DNA of 45,399 nt, taken from contig NZ_AQXZ01000005.1 in NCBI RefSeq assembly GCF_000380645.1, positions 1 to 45,399 of the forward strand, in the 5' to 3' direction. The position numbers were made by a program, and so were the translations under genes. Source of the stretch: Smaragdicoccus niigatensis DSM 44881 = NBRC 103563. GTDB lineage: Bacteria > Actinomycetota > Actinomycetes > Mycobacteriales > Mycobacteriaceae. Position 1 is the stretch's first letter. Every line of letters starts with the position of its first letter. Of this stretch, positions 34,047 through 41,486 are shown in pieces. Below the pieces are notes generated by a model. The model saw only the letters and a program-made list of their open reading frames with translations. It searched no databases and was not told the origin of the DNA.

Positions 34047-34115
34047 CGCTACCACCTCCAAGTACTCCTTCTCAGTCAGTTGTGTTGTTGTCCCCGGTGG
34101 TATCGGTCGGCACGA

Positions 34116-34135
34116 TCTATATCACCGGGTATAGA
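34116..34135. promoter_or_regulatory. Divergent hsp20/merR promoter with TCTATA-N8-TATAGA palindrome
   Basis: TCTATA (34116-34121) and TATAGA (34130-34135) form an inverted repeat inside the AT-rich gap between hsp20 and the MerR gene; further TATAG and CATATA words follow to about 34157. MerR-family proteins bind such dyads between or over -10/-35 elements. The classic HspR box CTTGAGT-N7-ACTCAAG is not present. Confidence 0.45.
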
Positions 34136-34198
34136 TTTTTTATAGCACTCGACATATACTCAGGCAAGAGTTGAAGTCGAAAAAGTGTAGGAGACCTG

Positions 34199-34489
34199 AT
34201 GGCTGGCACCGACCCAAGCCCGGACCAGGGCGTATATGGGATCTCGGTGGCTGCCGAGTTGGTCGGAATGGGGGTGCAGAATCTGCGTCTGTATGAGACG
34301 CGGGGTCTGCTCACCCCGGATCGCAGCGAAGGTGGCACCCGCCGCTATAGCGCCAATGATCTGGATCGCTTGCGGCGCATCGCGGAGCTGCTCATGCAGG
34401 GTCTGAACCTGGCTGGAATCGCCATGGTCTTGGATCTCGAACTCCGCAACACTCAACTACTGGAAGAAAGGGAGCGGGAGCAATGGTGA
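34199..34489 (+). CDS. MerR family regulator (HspR-like, short)
   Basis: 96 residues with AGGAGA just upstream. Winged-helix MerR DNA-binding domain: 'YGISVAAELVGMGVQNLRLYETRGLLTPDRSEGGTRRYSANDLDRLRRIAEL'. The C-terminus is only a short acidic/basic helix ('LLEEREREQW'), shorter than typical HspR (about 120-140). No cysteines for metal binding. Divergent from hsp20, so it probably represses the small heat-shock gene, as HspR-type proteins do for dnaK/clpB operons. Confidence 0.85.
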   Translation: MAGTDPSPDQGVYGISVAAELVGMGVQNLRLYETRGLLTPDRSEGGTRRYSANDLDRLRRIAELLMQGLNLAGIAMVLDLELRNTQLLEEREREQW

Positions 34490-34576
34490 CTCGTCTAGGG
34501 CTTGCCACGCAGCACCTTATCGACTCGACACCACCACCACCGCGGGCCTAGGCCTTTCGAGTGGAAGTGCATCGTC

Positions 34577-35005
34577 ATGGACACGAATCCGAACGCCAGT
34601 GACGTACCGAGCCCAGACGCGCTGGACGAGATCGAGGTCGGCAAGTTTCTGTTGCCGCACGCGGGCCTCGGGGTATTGACTGCCCGTGGTGTCATCAATC
34701 TGAAGACACTCGACGCTTTCGAACAGGCGCTTTTCACGGCTGTGGCCGGGTTGCAACGCCTCGTTGTTGACCTGACTCACGTGTGCTTGGTCAGCGCCGC
34801 CGGGATTGAGCTTCTTATCGATTCAAATCAACGCCTCGGAAGTCCTGCTCGCCTGGTGGTGGTTGCACCGGAGGGTTCCATCGCTGATCGGGTGCTGTCG
34901 CTGGCCTGCATGTCGGATGGCCCAACGGTTTATCGATGCCTGCAGGACGCAGTCTTCGACGCCATGACCCAAAGTTCGCAGCGTCCGGGAGACTCCCAGT
35001 CTTAG
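34577..35005 (+). CDS. STAS-domain protein (anti-sigma factor antagonist-like)
   Basis: 142 residues from ATG 34577. STAS fold: 'LTARGVINLKTLDAFEQALFTAVAG', 'LQRLVVDLTHVCLVSAAGIELLIDSNQRL', 'ARLVVVAPEG'. The loop that normally reads D-S-S-G, with the phosphorylated Ser, reads S-A-A-G (73-76), so the usual switch serine is replaced by Ala74. It may be a constitutively active antagonist or a non-phosphorylated partner protein. Located 87 nt after the merR gene, in a stress-related pair with hsp20; no anti-sigma kinase or sigma gene is adjacent. Confidence 0.8.
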   Translation: MDTNPNASDVPSPDALDEIEVGKFLLPHAGLGVLTARGVINLKTLDAFEQALFTAVAGLQRLVVDLTHVCLVSAAGIELLIDSNQRLGSPARLVVVAPEGSIADRVLSLACMSDGPTVYRCLQDAVFDAMTQSSQRPGDSQS

Positions 35006-35012
35006 CGGTAGG

Positions 35013-36206
35013 TCAGCAGCTGCTGATCGCGCCGAGCCGTACCGCCTGGGCCGTTTCCGACGTGGAGCCCGACCGCTTTGCGATCGCTGATTCCAAGGCT
35101 TGGTAGCAGCGCTGGGAGTTGTTGTCGTCGGAGAACTCCAGGTACTTGCGTGCGTGCATCTCCCGATGTGTGGCGGTGGCTGCTGGGTCGAGGTGATGGC
35201 GGCGCAGGTGATGGGCGAGCTCGGATGGGGAGCGGCAGATGCGCCCGATTTCCGCGACTTCGGACTCGGAGAAGGTCTGATCACAAACGTCGTCGGACGC
35301 TGGTGGGGTTCGTGGCCAGAAGAAGAACACGGGTCGCTCGAGCTGCAGCATCTCGAAGGCGACCGACGAGTGATCGGTGATGAGAACGCTCGATCTCAAC
35401 AGGACCTCGGCAACGCCTTCGTTCATCCCGACGACCTCGACACGCTCGGGGATGATCGCGGCGATGGTGTCTCGGTGCGACAGGTATTCATGGTGCAGCA
35501 GTACGGTGACCGACGCTCCCTGCCGGCGCATCTCGTCGCAAAAATCAGAGTTTTGCAGGATCGCCGAGAGATCGGCAGCGACGTTCGAGGTGAGGAAGTC
35601 CGCTTCGCTCGCGTGCCATAGTCGCGACCGGAAGGTCAGGCAGATGACCCAGTTCTCCTTCCACGCCCGGTGCTTGTTGCGGGCGAGGTAGTCGTGCCGA
35701 GGTAGTCCAGTGACCACGATCGGGATATCGGCGACCATATTTGCGAGGATGTCGCGACTTCGTGCACTCGCTTCGGTCAACAGGTTCGGCGCCAAGGGCG
35801 CGGACTGACGATTAATCCGCTTGAAGTACTCGCCGTCGTCCTTCTTGAGTCCGGTACTGCCATGCCCGAGGTTGTACTTGATCCGGTTACGCCACAACCC
35901 GACCAGAATGTAGGGGTAGTAGCTGCTCAAGCAGTCCCGCATATCGCAGCTGTACACCGCCGCCTCGGCCACGAGCAGCAACGCGATGTGTTCGAGGGAA
36001 CCGAACGAGACCACAAAGTCCTTGTTGGCAAGCGTGTTGCGAACCGCACGCGTGGTCACGAAATAAACGTGATCGGTCTTTCCGATGTCGCGGCAGTAGA
36101 GAAAGAATTCGTAGGCGTTATCGGCCGCGGTCAGACCGTTGCGTTCGCCGACAATCCACGGGCGGCGCATCCCCTTGCCGAACGCAAGGATCGTCGGCTT
36201 GGCCAC
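35013..36206 (-). CDS. CDP-glycerol:polyglycerophosphate glycerophosphotransferase family protein (TagF-like)
   Basis: 397 residues from GTG 36206 (AAGGAG upstream). The catalytic signature 'YNLGHGSTGLKK' (His115) and the C-terminal 'VLITDHSSVAFEMLQLERPVFFFW' identify the teichoic-acid glycerophosphotransferase family, which transfers a polyol phosphate from a CDP-activated donor to a membrane-linked acceptor. Not part of an obvious polymer operon here. Mycobacteriales mostly lack classical teichoic acids, so the acceptor may be another glycan; its presence near the sugar transferase and carrier-protein locus is notable. The stop is 7 nt from that of the convergent STAS gene. Confidence 0.82.
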   Translation of the reverse strand: MAKPTILAFGKGMRRPWIVGERNGLTAADNAYEFFLYCRDIGKTDHVYFVTTRAVRNTLANKDFVVSFGSLEHIALLLVAEAAVYSCDMRDCLSSYYPYILVGLWRNRIKYNLGHGSTGLKKDDGEYFKRINRQSAPLAPNLLTEASARSRDILANMVADIPIVVTGLPRHDYLARNKHRAWKENWVICLTFRSRLWHASEADFLTSNVAADLSAILQNSDFCDEMRRQGASVTVLLHHEYLSHRDTIAAIIPERVEVVGMNEGVAEVLLRSSVLITDHSSVAFEMLQLERPVFFFWPRTPPASDDVCDQTFSESEVAEIGRICRSPSELAHHLRRHHLDPAATATHREMHARKYLEFSDDNNSQRCYQALESAIAKRSGSTSETAQAVRLGAISSC

Positions 36207-36304
36207 GTGGGCTCCTTCGCTAACCGGATATATCGCCCACGACGATAACGCGGTGGTCCAGCAGCGAGGATTTGCCCTTTGCTACGTTCGGACTAATTTT
36301 CGCC

Positions 36305-36982
36305 TCAGCGATAGGTGAGCAGCTGCCGGTGCCGCTCGAGGTGCGTGTGCTCGTTCATTGACACCACGGTCAGGCCCCGTTTGCCGGACACGATCTTCGT
36401 AACCGCGGTGTTGACGGCGGTGTCGTTGAATCGGCGCCAGGTGTCCGGACCGGCGCCGAGGAGTTTCGTAGCGGCCCAGCTGATCGGACCGGCACTCGTG
36501 ACGACGAGGATGTTCTTGTTCGGCAGCGCCGCGGTCGTCTCGAGGGCGGTGTTGACCCGGCCCTGGAACTCGGCGAAGTTCTCCTCGTAGCCACCGTCGG
36601 TTGCGACCCAGCGGTCGATCGCCGTGGCGAACATGTCGGAAAACGCCTTGGTCGGCTGCCCCGATCGGATCATGTCAGCGGCCAGGATCACGGGGTTGCG
36701 GTACTGCGGCCGGTAGCCGCGAATGATGTTCTGGTGGTCGTATTCGTTCCAGCCGGGGTTGACGAACGTCGGGCACGTGTATTCCGCGCCGCCGATGAGT
36801 TCGGTCGCGGTCTGTCGATGCCGTTTCATGGCGCCCGTGATGACGACGTCCGGCTGGAATCCACGTGCTTTGAGCGTTGCGCCGAGGAGCCTGGCCTGCT
36901 GCATGCCGAGCGGGGACAGAGCGTCGTAGTTCACTTTGCCCCACGACGCTTGTCCGTGGCGGACCAGCAGAATCACGCTCAT
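36305..36982 (-). CDS. Histidine-phosphatase-fold protein, second catalytic His replaced
   Basis: 225 residues. The RHG phospho-acceptor motif is present (LLVRHGQASWG, His9), and 'GAMKRHRQTATEL' and 'GWNEYDHQNI' supply the usual Arg and acidic residues. The second catalytic His, normally in an S-H-G motif, is replaced: the strand reads 'NILVVTSAGPISW' (Ala164). ATG 36982 overlaps the stop of the kinase-like gene (ATGA), so it is the third gene of the ACAD/APH operon. It may be a slow or specialised phosphatase acting on the phosphorylated intermediate, or a binding protein. Confidence 0.8.
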   Translation of the reverse strand: MSVILLVRHGQASWGKVNYDALSPLGMQQARLLGATLKARGFQPDVVITGAMKRHRQTATELIGGAEYTCPTFVNPGWNEYDHQNIIRGYRPQYRNPVILAADMIRSGQPTKAFSDMFATAIDRWVATDGGYEENFAEFQGRVNTALETTAALPNKNILVVTSAGPISWAATKLLGAGPDTWRRFNDTAVNTAVTKIVSGKRGLTVVSMNEHTHLERHRQLLTYR

Positions 36983-38070
36983 GGACCGGAGTCTACGGAG
37001 CGGCCAGACGACACTGTGCGGATGATGCGATGGCAGCGCCAGTCCAAAGCGAGCACTGCGTACTGCATCTGACGGAACGCCGGGTTGCGCGTCTGCTTGT
37101 GGTGGTAGCGGTAGAAGATCTGCTGCGCGATGACCGCGACCCGGAACAGTCCGAACACCTCATAGAACGCCCATTCGCGTGGGGTGACGTTGAGGCCGGT
37201 GCGTTCGCAGTAGTACTGCACGACTTCTTCCCGCGTGAGCATGCCCGGCAGGTGAGTGGGTTGCCGCCGGAACTGGCGGAATATCCAGTTGTCGTCCGCC
37301 TGAACCCAATAGGCCAGCGCGCCACCGAGGTCCATGAGCGGATCGCCGAGAGTCGCCATCTCCCAGTCGAGAATGCCGACGACCCGGTGTGGGTCCTGCT
37401 TGTCGAGAACGACGTTGTCGAAGCGGAAATCGTTGTGGATGACGCACGTGCGCACATCCGGCGGTTGGTTCGCGTCGAGCCAGCGCATCACGCCTTCGAA
37501 CGAGCCGACATTCCACGTCTTCGCCTTGCGGTAGCGATCCGACCAGCCTTTGACCTGCCGGCCGACGTAGCCATTGCCCTTGCCGATGTCGAGAAGTCCC
37601 GCCTCGGCCGGATCGATCTCATGGAGGTTGATGAGCTTGTCGATGACATTCGTGCAGAGTGTGCGGGTGTCGTCGGGGCTGAGATCGAACCCGGCCGGCG
37701 GGTTCTTGCGCAGAATTGTGCCGTCGAGGCGCTCCATCACGTAGAAGTCCGACCCGATGACCGATTCGTCGTCGCAGAACGCGATCATTTCTGGAACCGC
37801 GCCGAACACCGGCTTGAGCTGGCTCTGGATGTGGAACTCGCGGCGCATGTCGTGCGCGCTCTTGGCCTTCTGACCGGCGGGCGGCCGGCGCAGAATGAGG
37901 TCGCGATCGGGGTATCGCAGCAGATAGGTGAGGTTCGAGGCGCCGCCGGAGAACTGCTGGACCTCGGGCTCACCGACGATGCCCGCGGTCGTACCGAGCC
38001 ACTCGGACACCGCTGCGATGTCGAATGCGTCCTCGCCGCGAACCGTCTTTGCGCCTTCAACGCTGGTCAC
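36979..38070 (-). CDS. APH-fold phosphotransferase, ACAD10/11 kinase-domain-like
   Basis: 363 residues from GTG 38070 (GTGA overlap with the dehydrogenase stop). 'VQQFSGGASNLTYLLRYPDRDLILRRPP' is the N-lobe, 'HNDFRFDN' (212-219) the catalytic loop with Asp214, and 'GILDWEMATLGDPLMDL' the metal-binding loop with Asp235. This is the aminoglycoside-phosphotransferase-like kinase of human ACAD10/11 and of LvaA. Those kinases phosphorylate the 4-hydroxyl of 4-hydroxyacyl-CoAs so that the partner dehydrogenase-fold enzyme can eliminate phosphate. Coupling to an ACAD11-like dehydrogenase gene here supports the same chemistry, not antibiotic resistance. Confidence 0.85.
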   Translation of the reverse strand: MTSVEGAKTVRGEDAFDIAAVSEWLGTTAGIVGEPEVQQFSGGASNLTYLLRYPDRDLILRRPPAGQKAKSAHDMRREFHIQSQLKPVFGAVPEMIAFCDDESVIGSDFYVMERLDGTILRKNPPAGFDLSPDDTRTLCTNVIDKLINLHEIDPAEAGLLDIGKGNGYVGRQVKGWSDRYRKAKTWNVGSFEGVMRWLDANQPPDVRTCVIHNDFRFDNVVLDKQDPHRVVGILDWEMATLGDPLMDLGGALAYWVQADDNWIFRQFRRQPTHLPGMLTREEVVQYYCERTGLNVTPREWAFYEVFGLFRVAVIAQQIFYRYHHKQTRNPAFRQMQYAVLALDWRCHRIIRTVSSGRSVDSGP

Positions 38071-39320
38071 CGGGCGGCTCCGTACTTCGCGAGTTCGATG
38101 CGCGCTATGACTCCGCGGTGGACCTCGTCGGGACCGTCGGCGAGGCGGATCGCACGTGCCTGCAGCCAAGCGCCGGCCAGCGGGAAGTCGTCGGACAGCC
38201 CACCGCCGCCGTGCAGTTGGATCGCCATGTCGATGACCTTCTGTGCCATGTTCGGCACGGCAACCTTGATCTCGCTGACGGCCGACAACGCGGCCATCGG
38301 CCCATCGGAGTCGAGCAGCCAAGCCGCGTGCAATACGAGTAGTCGGGCCTGGTTGATGGCGATTCGAGCTTCGGCGATGCGCTCGCGGTTGCCGCCGAGG
38401 TTGATGATGGGCTTGCCGAATGCGGTGCGGGAAAGTCCGCGGGTGCAGGCGAGTTCGAGGGCAGCTTCAGCGAGTCCGATGAGCCGCATGCAGTGATGGA
38501 CACGTCCTGGTCCGAGGCGGCCCTGTGCGATAGCGAAGGCCTGGCCCGGCCCGCCGATGACGTTCGACAACGGAACCCGCACATTCGTTAGCGACACCTC
38601 GCCGTGGCCGTGCGGTTCGTCGTAGTAACCCATCGCCGGCAGCATGCGCTCGACTGTGACGCCCGGGGTGTTCCGTGGGACCAGAACCATCGAGTGGCGC
38701 GCGTACTTGTGGGCGTTCGGGTCGGTGAGGCCCATGACAATGAAGATCTCGCAGTCGGGATGGCCGACACCGGTTGACCACCACTTGCGGCCATTGATGA
38801 CGACCTCATCGCCCTCGACGACGACGGTCGTGGCCATGTTGGTGGCGTCCGACGAGGCGACATCCGGTTCGGTCATGAGGAAGGCACTGCGGATCTTGGC
38901 TTCGAGGAGGGGTTCGAGCCACGCCTGCTTCTGCTCGGCACTTCCGTACTTGAGCAGCACTTCCATGTTGCCGGTGTCCGGTGCGTTGCAGTTGAAGATG
39001 TGCGGCGCAAGGAACGACCGGCCAGTGGCCTCGGCGATCGCGGCGTAGTCGACGTTCGACAGGCCGGCACCACCGAGGGTGCCGAACTTTGCCGCATATC
39101 CATCGTCGTGCGCGGGGAGGAAGAGATTCCACAAGCCAGCTTCGCGCGCCTTCTGCTGGAGTTCGGCGATGAGCGGCAGCGGCTCCCATTCGGTGCCTTC
39201 GCGACGCGCCTTGGTGAGATCAGCGAAGTAATCCTGTTCGCGCGGAGTGATTTCGGTGCGAATGAACTCCGTCGCGCGCGCGGCGATATCGGCGCCGTGC
39301 GGACTGGGTGAAAGCTGCAT
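38067..39320 (-). CDS. Acyl-CoA dehydrogenase, ACAD10/11-like
   Basis: 417 residues from ATG 39320 (AAGGGA upstream; an ATG at 39350 lies inside the operator and is rejected). 'CNAPDTGNMEVL', 'MTEPDVASSDATNM', 'RLGPGRVHHCMRLIGLAEAALE', 'GGGGLSDDFPLA' and 'RAIRLADGPDEVHRGVIA' closely follow the human ACAD10/11 dehydrogenase domain. In those enzymes this domain processes 4-phosphoacyl-CoAs to enoyl-CoA. First gene of an operon with the kinase-like and histidine-phosphatase-like genes; divergent from tetR, with a pair of operators in the gap. Confidence 0.87.
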   Translation of the reverse strand: MQLSPSPHGADIAARATEFIRTEITPREQDYFADLTKARREGTEWEPLPLIAELQQKAREAGLWNLFLPAHDDGYAAKFGTLGGAGLSNVDYAAIAEATGRSFLAPHIFNCNAPDTGNMEVLLKYGSAEQKQAWLEPLLEAKIRSAFLMTEPDVASSDATNMATTVVVEGDEVVINGRKWWSTGVGHPDCEIFIVMGLTDPNAHKYARHSMVLVPRNTPGVTVERMLPAMGYYDEPHGHGEVSLTNVRVPLSNVIGGPGQAFAIAQGRLGPGRVHHCMRLIGLAEAALELACTRGLSRTAFGKPIINLGGNRERIAEARIAINQARLLVLHAAWLLDSDGPMAALSAVSEIKVAVPNMAQKVIDMAIQLHGGGGLSDDFPLAGAWLQARAIRLADGPDEVHRGVIARIELAKYGAAR

Positions 39321-39337
39321 CGCGTTCCCTTCGAATC

Positions 39338-39383
39338 GAGCATTGCTCAATAGGCTAAATCACTACTGAGCAATGCTCAATAG
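39338..39383. promoter_or_regulatory. Duplicated operator between acyl-CoA dehydrogenase and tetR
   Basis: Two copies of a palindrome: GAGCA-T-TGCTC (39338-39348) and TGAGCA-A-TGCTCA (39367-39379), each followed by AATAG. The 16-mer GAGCAWTGCTCAATAG repeats with a 30-bp period (three helical turns) and differs at one base. Almost certainly binding sites for the adjacent TetR, controlling both directions. Confidence 0.6.
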
Positions 39384-39397
39384 CTAGGATGCTTGCC

Positions 39398-39973
39398 ATG
39401 GCGGTTTCCGGAGGTACACGCAAGACCGCCGACGACCGTCGGCGCGAGTTGATCAACATCGGCTTGCGCCTGCTCGTCGAACGTCCGATCCATGAACTCG
39501 CCATCGATGAAGTAGCCAAACAGGCGGGCATCTCTCGCGGCCTGCTTTTCCATTACTTCCCCACGAAAGGCGACTATTACGCCGCCGTCGTTGAGGCCGC
39601 CACGCGCCGGATCCTGAACCAGACGAAGCTGCCGACGGACGGCGACGAGCGCACGAAATTGACCGCCGTCGTCGGGGGACTCGTGCGCTTCATCCGGCGT
39701 CGGCGAGCGAACTATGTCGCGTTGGTGCGCGGAGCCGCGGGTGGGGACGTCCGCAACGTCGAACTGTTCGATGCCCTGCGTGACGAGTTGACCGAACGTG
39801 TGCTCGTTGCGGCGGGGGTTGTTGAGCCGGATCTGCGAACAAAGCTGCTCGCTCGCGGCTGGCTGGCGATGGCGGAGGAGATGGCGATCTCGTCGGTCGA
39901 ATCGCAAATCCGCGCGGATGAACTGATCGAGCTGCTGGTCGACTCGTTCGACCGCATCGTTCGCGCAGTGTGA
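39398..39973 (+). CDS. TetR family regulator of the ACAD/APH operon
   Basis: 191 residues from ATG 39398 (AGGA 8 nt upstream; ATG 39389 is an alternative). HTH: 'RRRELINIGLRLLVERP', 'AIDEVAKQAGISRGLLFHYFPTKGDYYAAVV'. Divergent from the acyl-CoA dehydrogenase operon, with two symmetrical operators in the 77-nt gap. Probably a repressor released by an acyl-CoA intermediate. Confidence 0.87.
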   Translation: MAVSGGTRKTADDRRRELINIGLRLLVERPIHELAIDEVAKQAGISRGLLFHYFPTKGDYYAAVVEAATRRILNQTKLPTDGDERTKLTAVVGGLVRFIRRRRANYVALVRGAAGGDVRNVELFDALRDELTERVLVAAGVVEPDLRTKLLARGWLAMAEEMAISSVESQIRADELIELLVDSFDRIVRAV

Positions 39974-40008
39974 TCGGGATCCGGTCGGCGTGAACAGGAA
40001 CCGGGGTC

Positions 40009-40014
40009 TAGTGT
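40009..40014 (+). promoter_or_regulatory. Candidate leaderless -10 element for lpd
   Basis: TAGTGT matches the actinobacterial -10 form TANNNT and ends 8 nt before the GTG start of lpd. No Shine-Dalgarno sequence is visible between it and the start, which fits a leaderless transcript beginning at the GTG. Confidence 0.4.
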
Positions 40015-40022
40015 GAAAAATC

Positions 40023-41429
40023 GTGAGTGCGCACTTTGACGTCGTGATTCTTGGAGCCGGTCCCGGAGGCTACGTAGCTGCAGTTCGCTCAGCGCAGCTC
40101 GGGCTCAAAACCGCCATCATCGAGGAGAAGTACTGGGGCGGTGTGTGCCTCAACGTGGGCTGCATTCCGTCCAAGGCGCTTCTGCGCAACGCGGAGCTCG
40201 CGCACATCTTCACCAAAGAGGCGAAGCTCTTCGGCATCAGTGGCGAGGCCACGTTCGACTTCGGCGCCGCCTTCGACCGCAGTCGCGTGGTCGCGGACGG
40301 CCGCGTCAAGGGCATCCACTTCCTCATGAAGAAGAACAAGGTCACGCAGTTCTTCGGCAAGGGCACGTTCACGGGTCCGAAAGCCATCGACGTCGCATTG
40401 ACCGACGGCGGCACCGAGACCGTCACGTTCGACAACGTGATCATCGCGACGGGTACCGAGACCAAGCTGCTCCCGGGCACGAAGCTGTCGAAGAACGTCG
40501 TCACGTACGAAGAGCAGATCATGACCCGCGACCTGCCGGGTTCGATCCTCATTGTCGGCGCGGGCGCGATCGGCATGGAGTTCGGGTATGTCCTGAAGAA
40601 CTACGGCGTCGACGTCACGATCGTCGAGTTCCTCGACCGTGCCCTCCCGAACGAAGACGCCGAGGTCAGCAAGGAAATCGAGCGCTCGTACAAGAAGCTC
40701 GGCGTCACCATCAAGACCGGCGCTGCCGTCCAGTCGATCGATGACGACGGCTCGAAGGTCACCGTCAAGATCAAGAACAACAAGTCTGGCGACGTCGAGA
40801 CGATGGTCGTCGACAAGGTCCTCCAGGCAGTCGGCTTCGCACCGCGCCTCGAGGGCTACGGCCTCGAGAAGACCGGCGTCAAGCTCACTGAGCGCCCGGC
40901 CGCCATCGAGATCGACGACCACATGCGCACGTCGGTTCCGGGCATCTACGCCATCGGTGACGTCACCGCCAAGCTGCAGCTCGCGCACGTTGCCGAGGCT
41001 CAGGGCGTGGTCGCCGCCGAGACCATCGGTGGAGCTGACACGGTCACGCTCGGCGACTACCGGATGATGCCGCGCGCGACGTTCTGCCAGCCGCAGGTTG
41101 CTTCCTTCGGACTTACCGAGGAGCAGGCCAAGGCCGAGGGATACGACGTCAACGTCGCCAAGTTCCCGTTCATGGCGAACGGCAAGGCGCACGGCCTCGG
41201 CGACCCGACGGGCTTCGTCAAGCTCATCTCGGACAAGAAGTACGGCGAGCTGCTCGGCGGACACCTGATCGGGCCGGACGTATCCGAGCTGCTTCCGGAG
41301 CTCACGCTCGCCCAGAAGTGGGACCTGACGGTCAATGAGCTCGCGCGCAACGTGCACACGCACCCGACGCTCAGCGAAGCCCTGCAGGAGGCCTTCCACG
41401 GTCTCGCGGGGCACATGATCAACTTCTGA
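40023..41429 (+). CDS. lpd: Dihydrolipoyl dehydrogenase
   Basis: 468 residues from GTG 40023. FAD-binding '[21 protein letters not shown]', redox-active disulfide Cys42-Cys47 in '[16 protein letters not shown]', NAD-binding '[21 protein letters not shown]', '[20 protein letters not shown]' and the C-terminal His447/Glu452 pair in '[12 protein letters not shown]'. It reoxidises dihydrolipoamide in pyruvate, 2-oxoglutarate and branched-chain 2-oxoacid dehydrogenase complexes; in mycobacteria the single active Lpd also serves the peroxiredoxin/peroxynitrite reductase system. Very similar in sequence to M. tuberculosis LpdC. Stands alone with its own promoter and terminator, as expected for a shared E3. 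Confidence 0.96.
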   Translation: MSAHFDVVILGAGPGGYVAAVRSAQLGLKTAIIEEKYWGGVCLNVGCIPSKALLRNAELAHIFTKEAKLFGISGEATFDFGAAFDRSRVVADGRVKGIHFLMKKNKVTQFFGKGTFTGPKAIDVALTDGGTETVTFDNVIIATGTETKLLPGTKLSKNVVTYEEQIMTRDLPGSILIVGAGAIGMEFGYVLKNYGVDVTIVEFLDRALPNEDAEVSKEIERSYKKLGVTIKTGAAVQSIDDDGSKVTVKIKNNKSGDVETMVVDKVLQAVGFAPRLEGYGLEKTGVKLTERPAAIEIDDHMRTSVPGIYAIGDVTAKLQLAHVAEAQGVVAAETIGGADTVTLGDYRMMPRATFCQPQVASFGLTEEQAKAEGYDVNVAKFPFMANGKAHGLGDPTGFVKLISDKKYGELLGGHLIGPDVSELLPELTLAQKWDLTVNELARNVHTHPTLSEALQEAFHGLAGHMINF

Positions 41430-41442
41430 TCTGCACGAAAAA

Positions 41443-41475
41443 GCCGGGCCCAATGTGTTTGGGACCCGGCATTTT
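41443..41475. terminator. Bidirectional intrinsic terminator after lpd
   Basis: Stem GCCGGG...CCCGGC (41443-41448 with 41465-41470) with an inner CCAA/TTGG helix, flanked by AAAAA on the left and ATTTTT on the right, so it works on both strands. It separates lpd from the convergent LLM-family oxidoreductase gene. Confidence 0.88.
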
Positions 41476-41486
41476 TGCGCGGAGGA

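Noticed and set aside
36979-38070. Aminoglycoside resistance phosphotransferase
   Set aside because: APH-fold motifs are present, but the coupling to an ACAD10/11-like dehydrogenase and the sequence pattern fit the hydroxyacyl-CoA kinase group.
36877-38496. 539-codon plus-strand open frame across the phosphotransferase and neighbouring genes
   Set aside because: It crosses three well-supported minus-strand genes and shows no domain features.
40089-41453. 454-codon minus-strand open frame opposite lpd
   Set aside because: Typical antisense frame of a high-GC gene; the product is Asp/Val/Leu/Arg-rich with no domain, and lpd is unambiguous.
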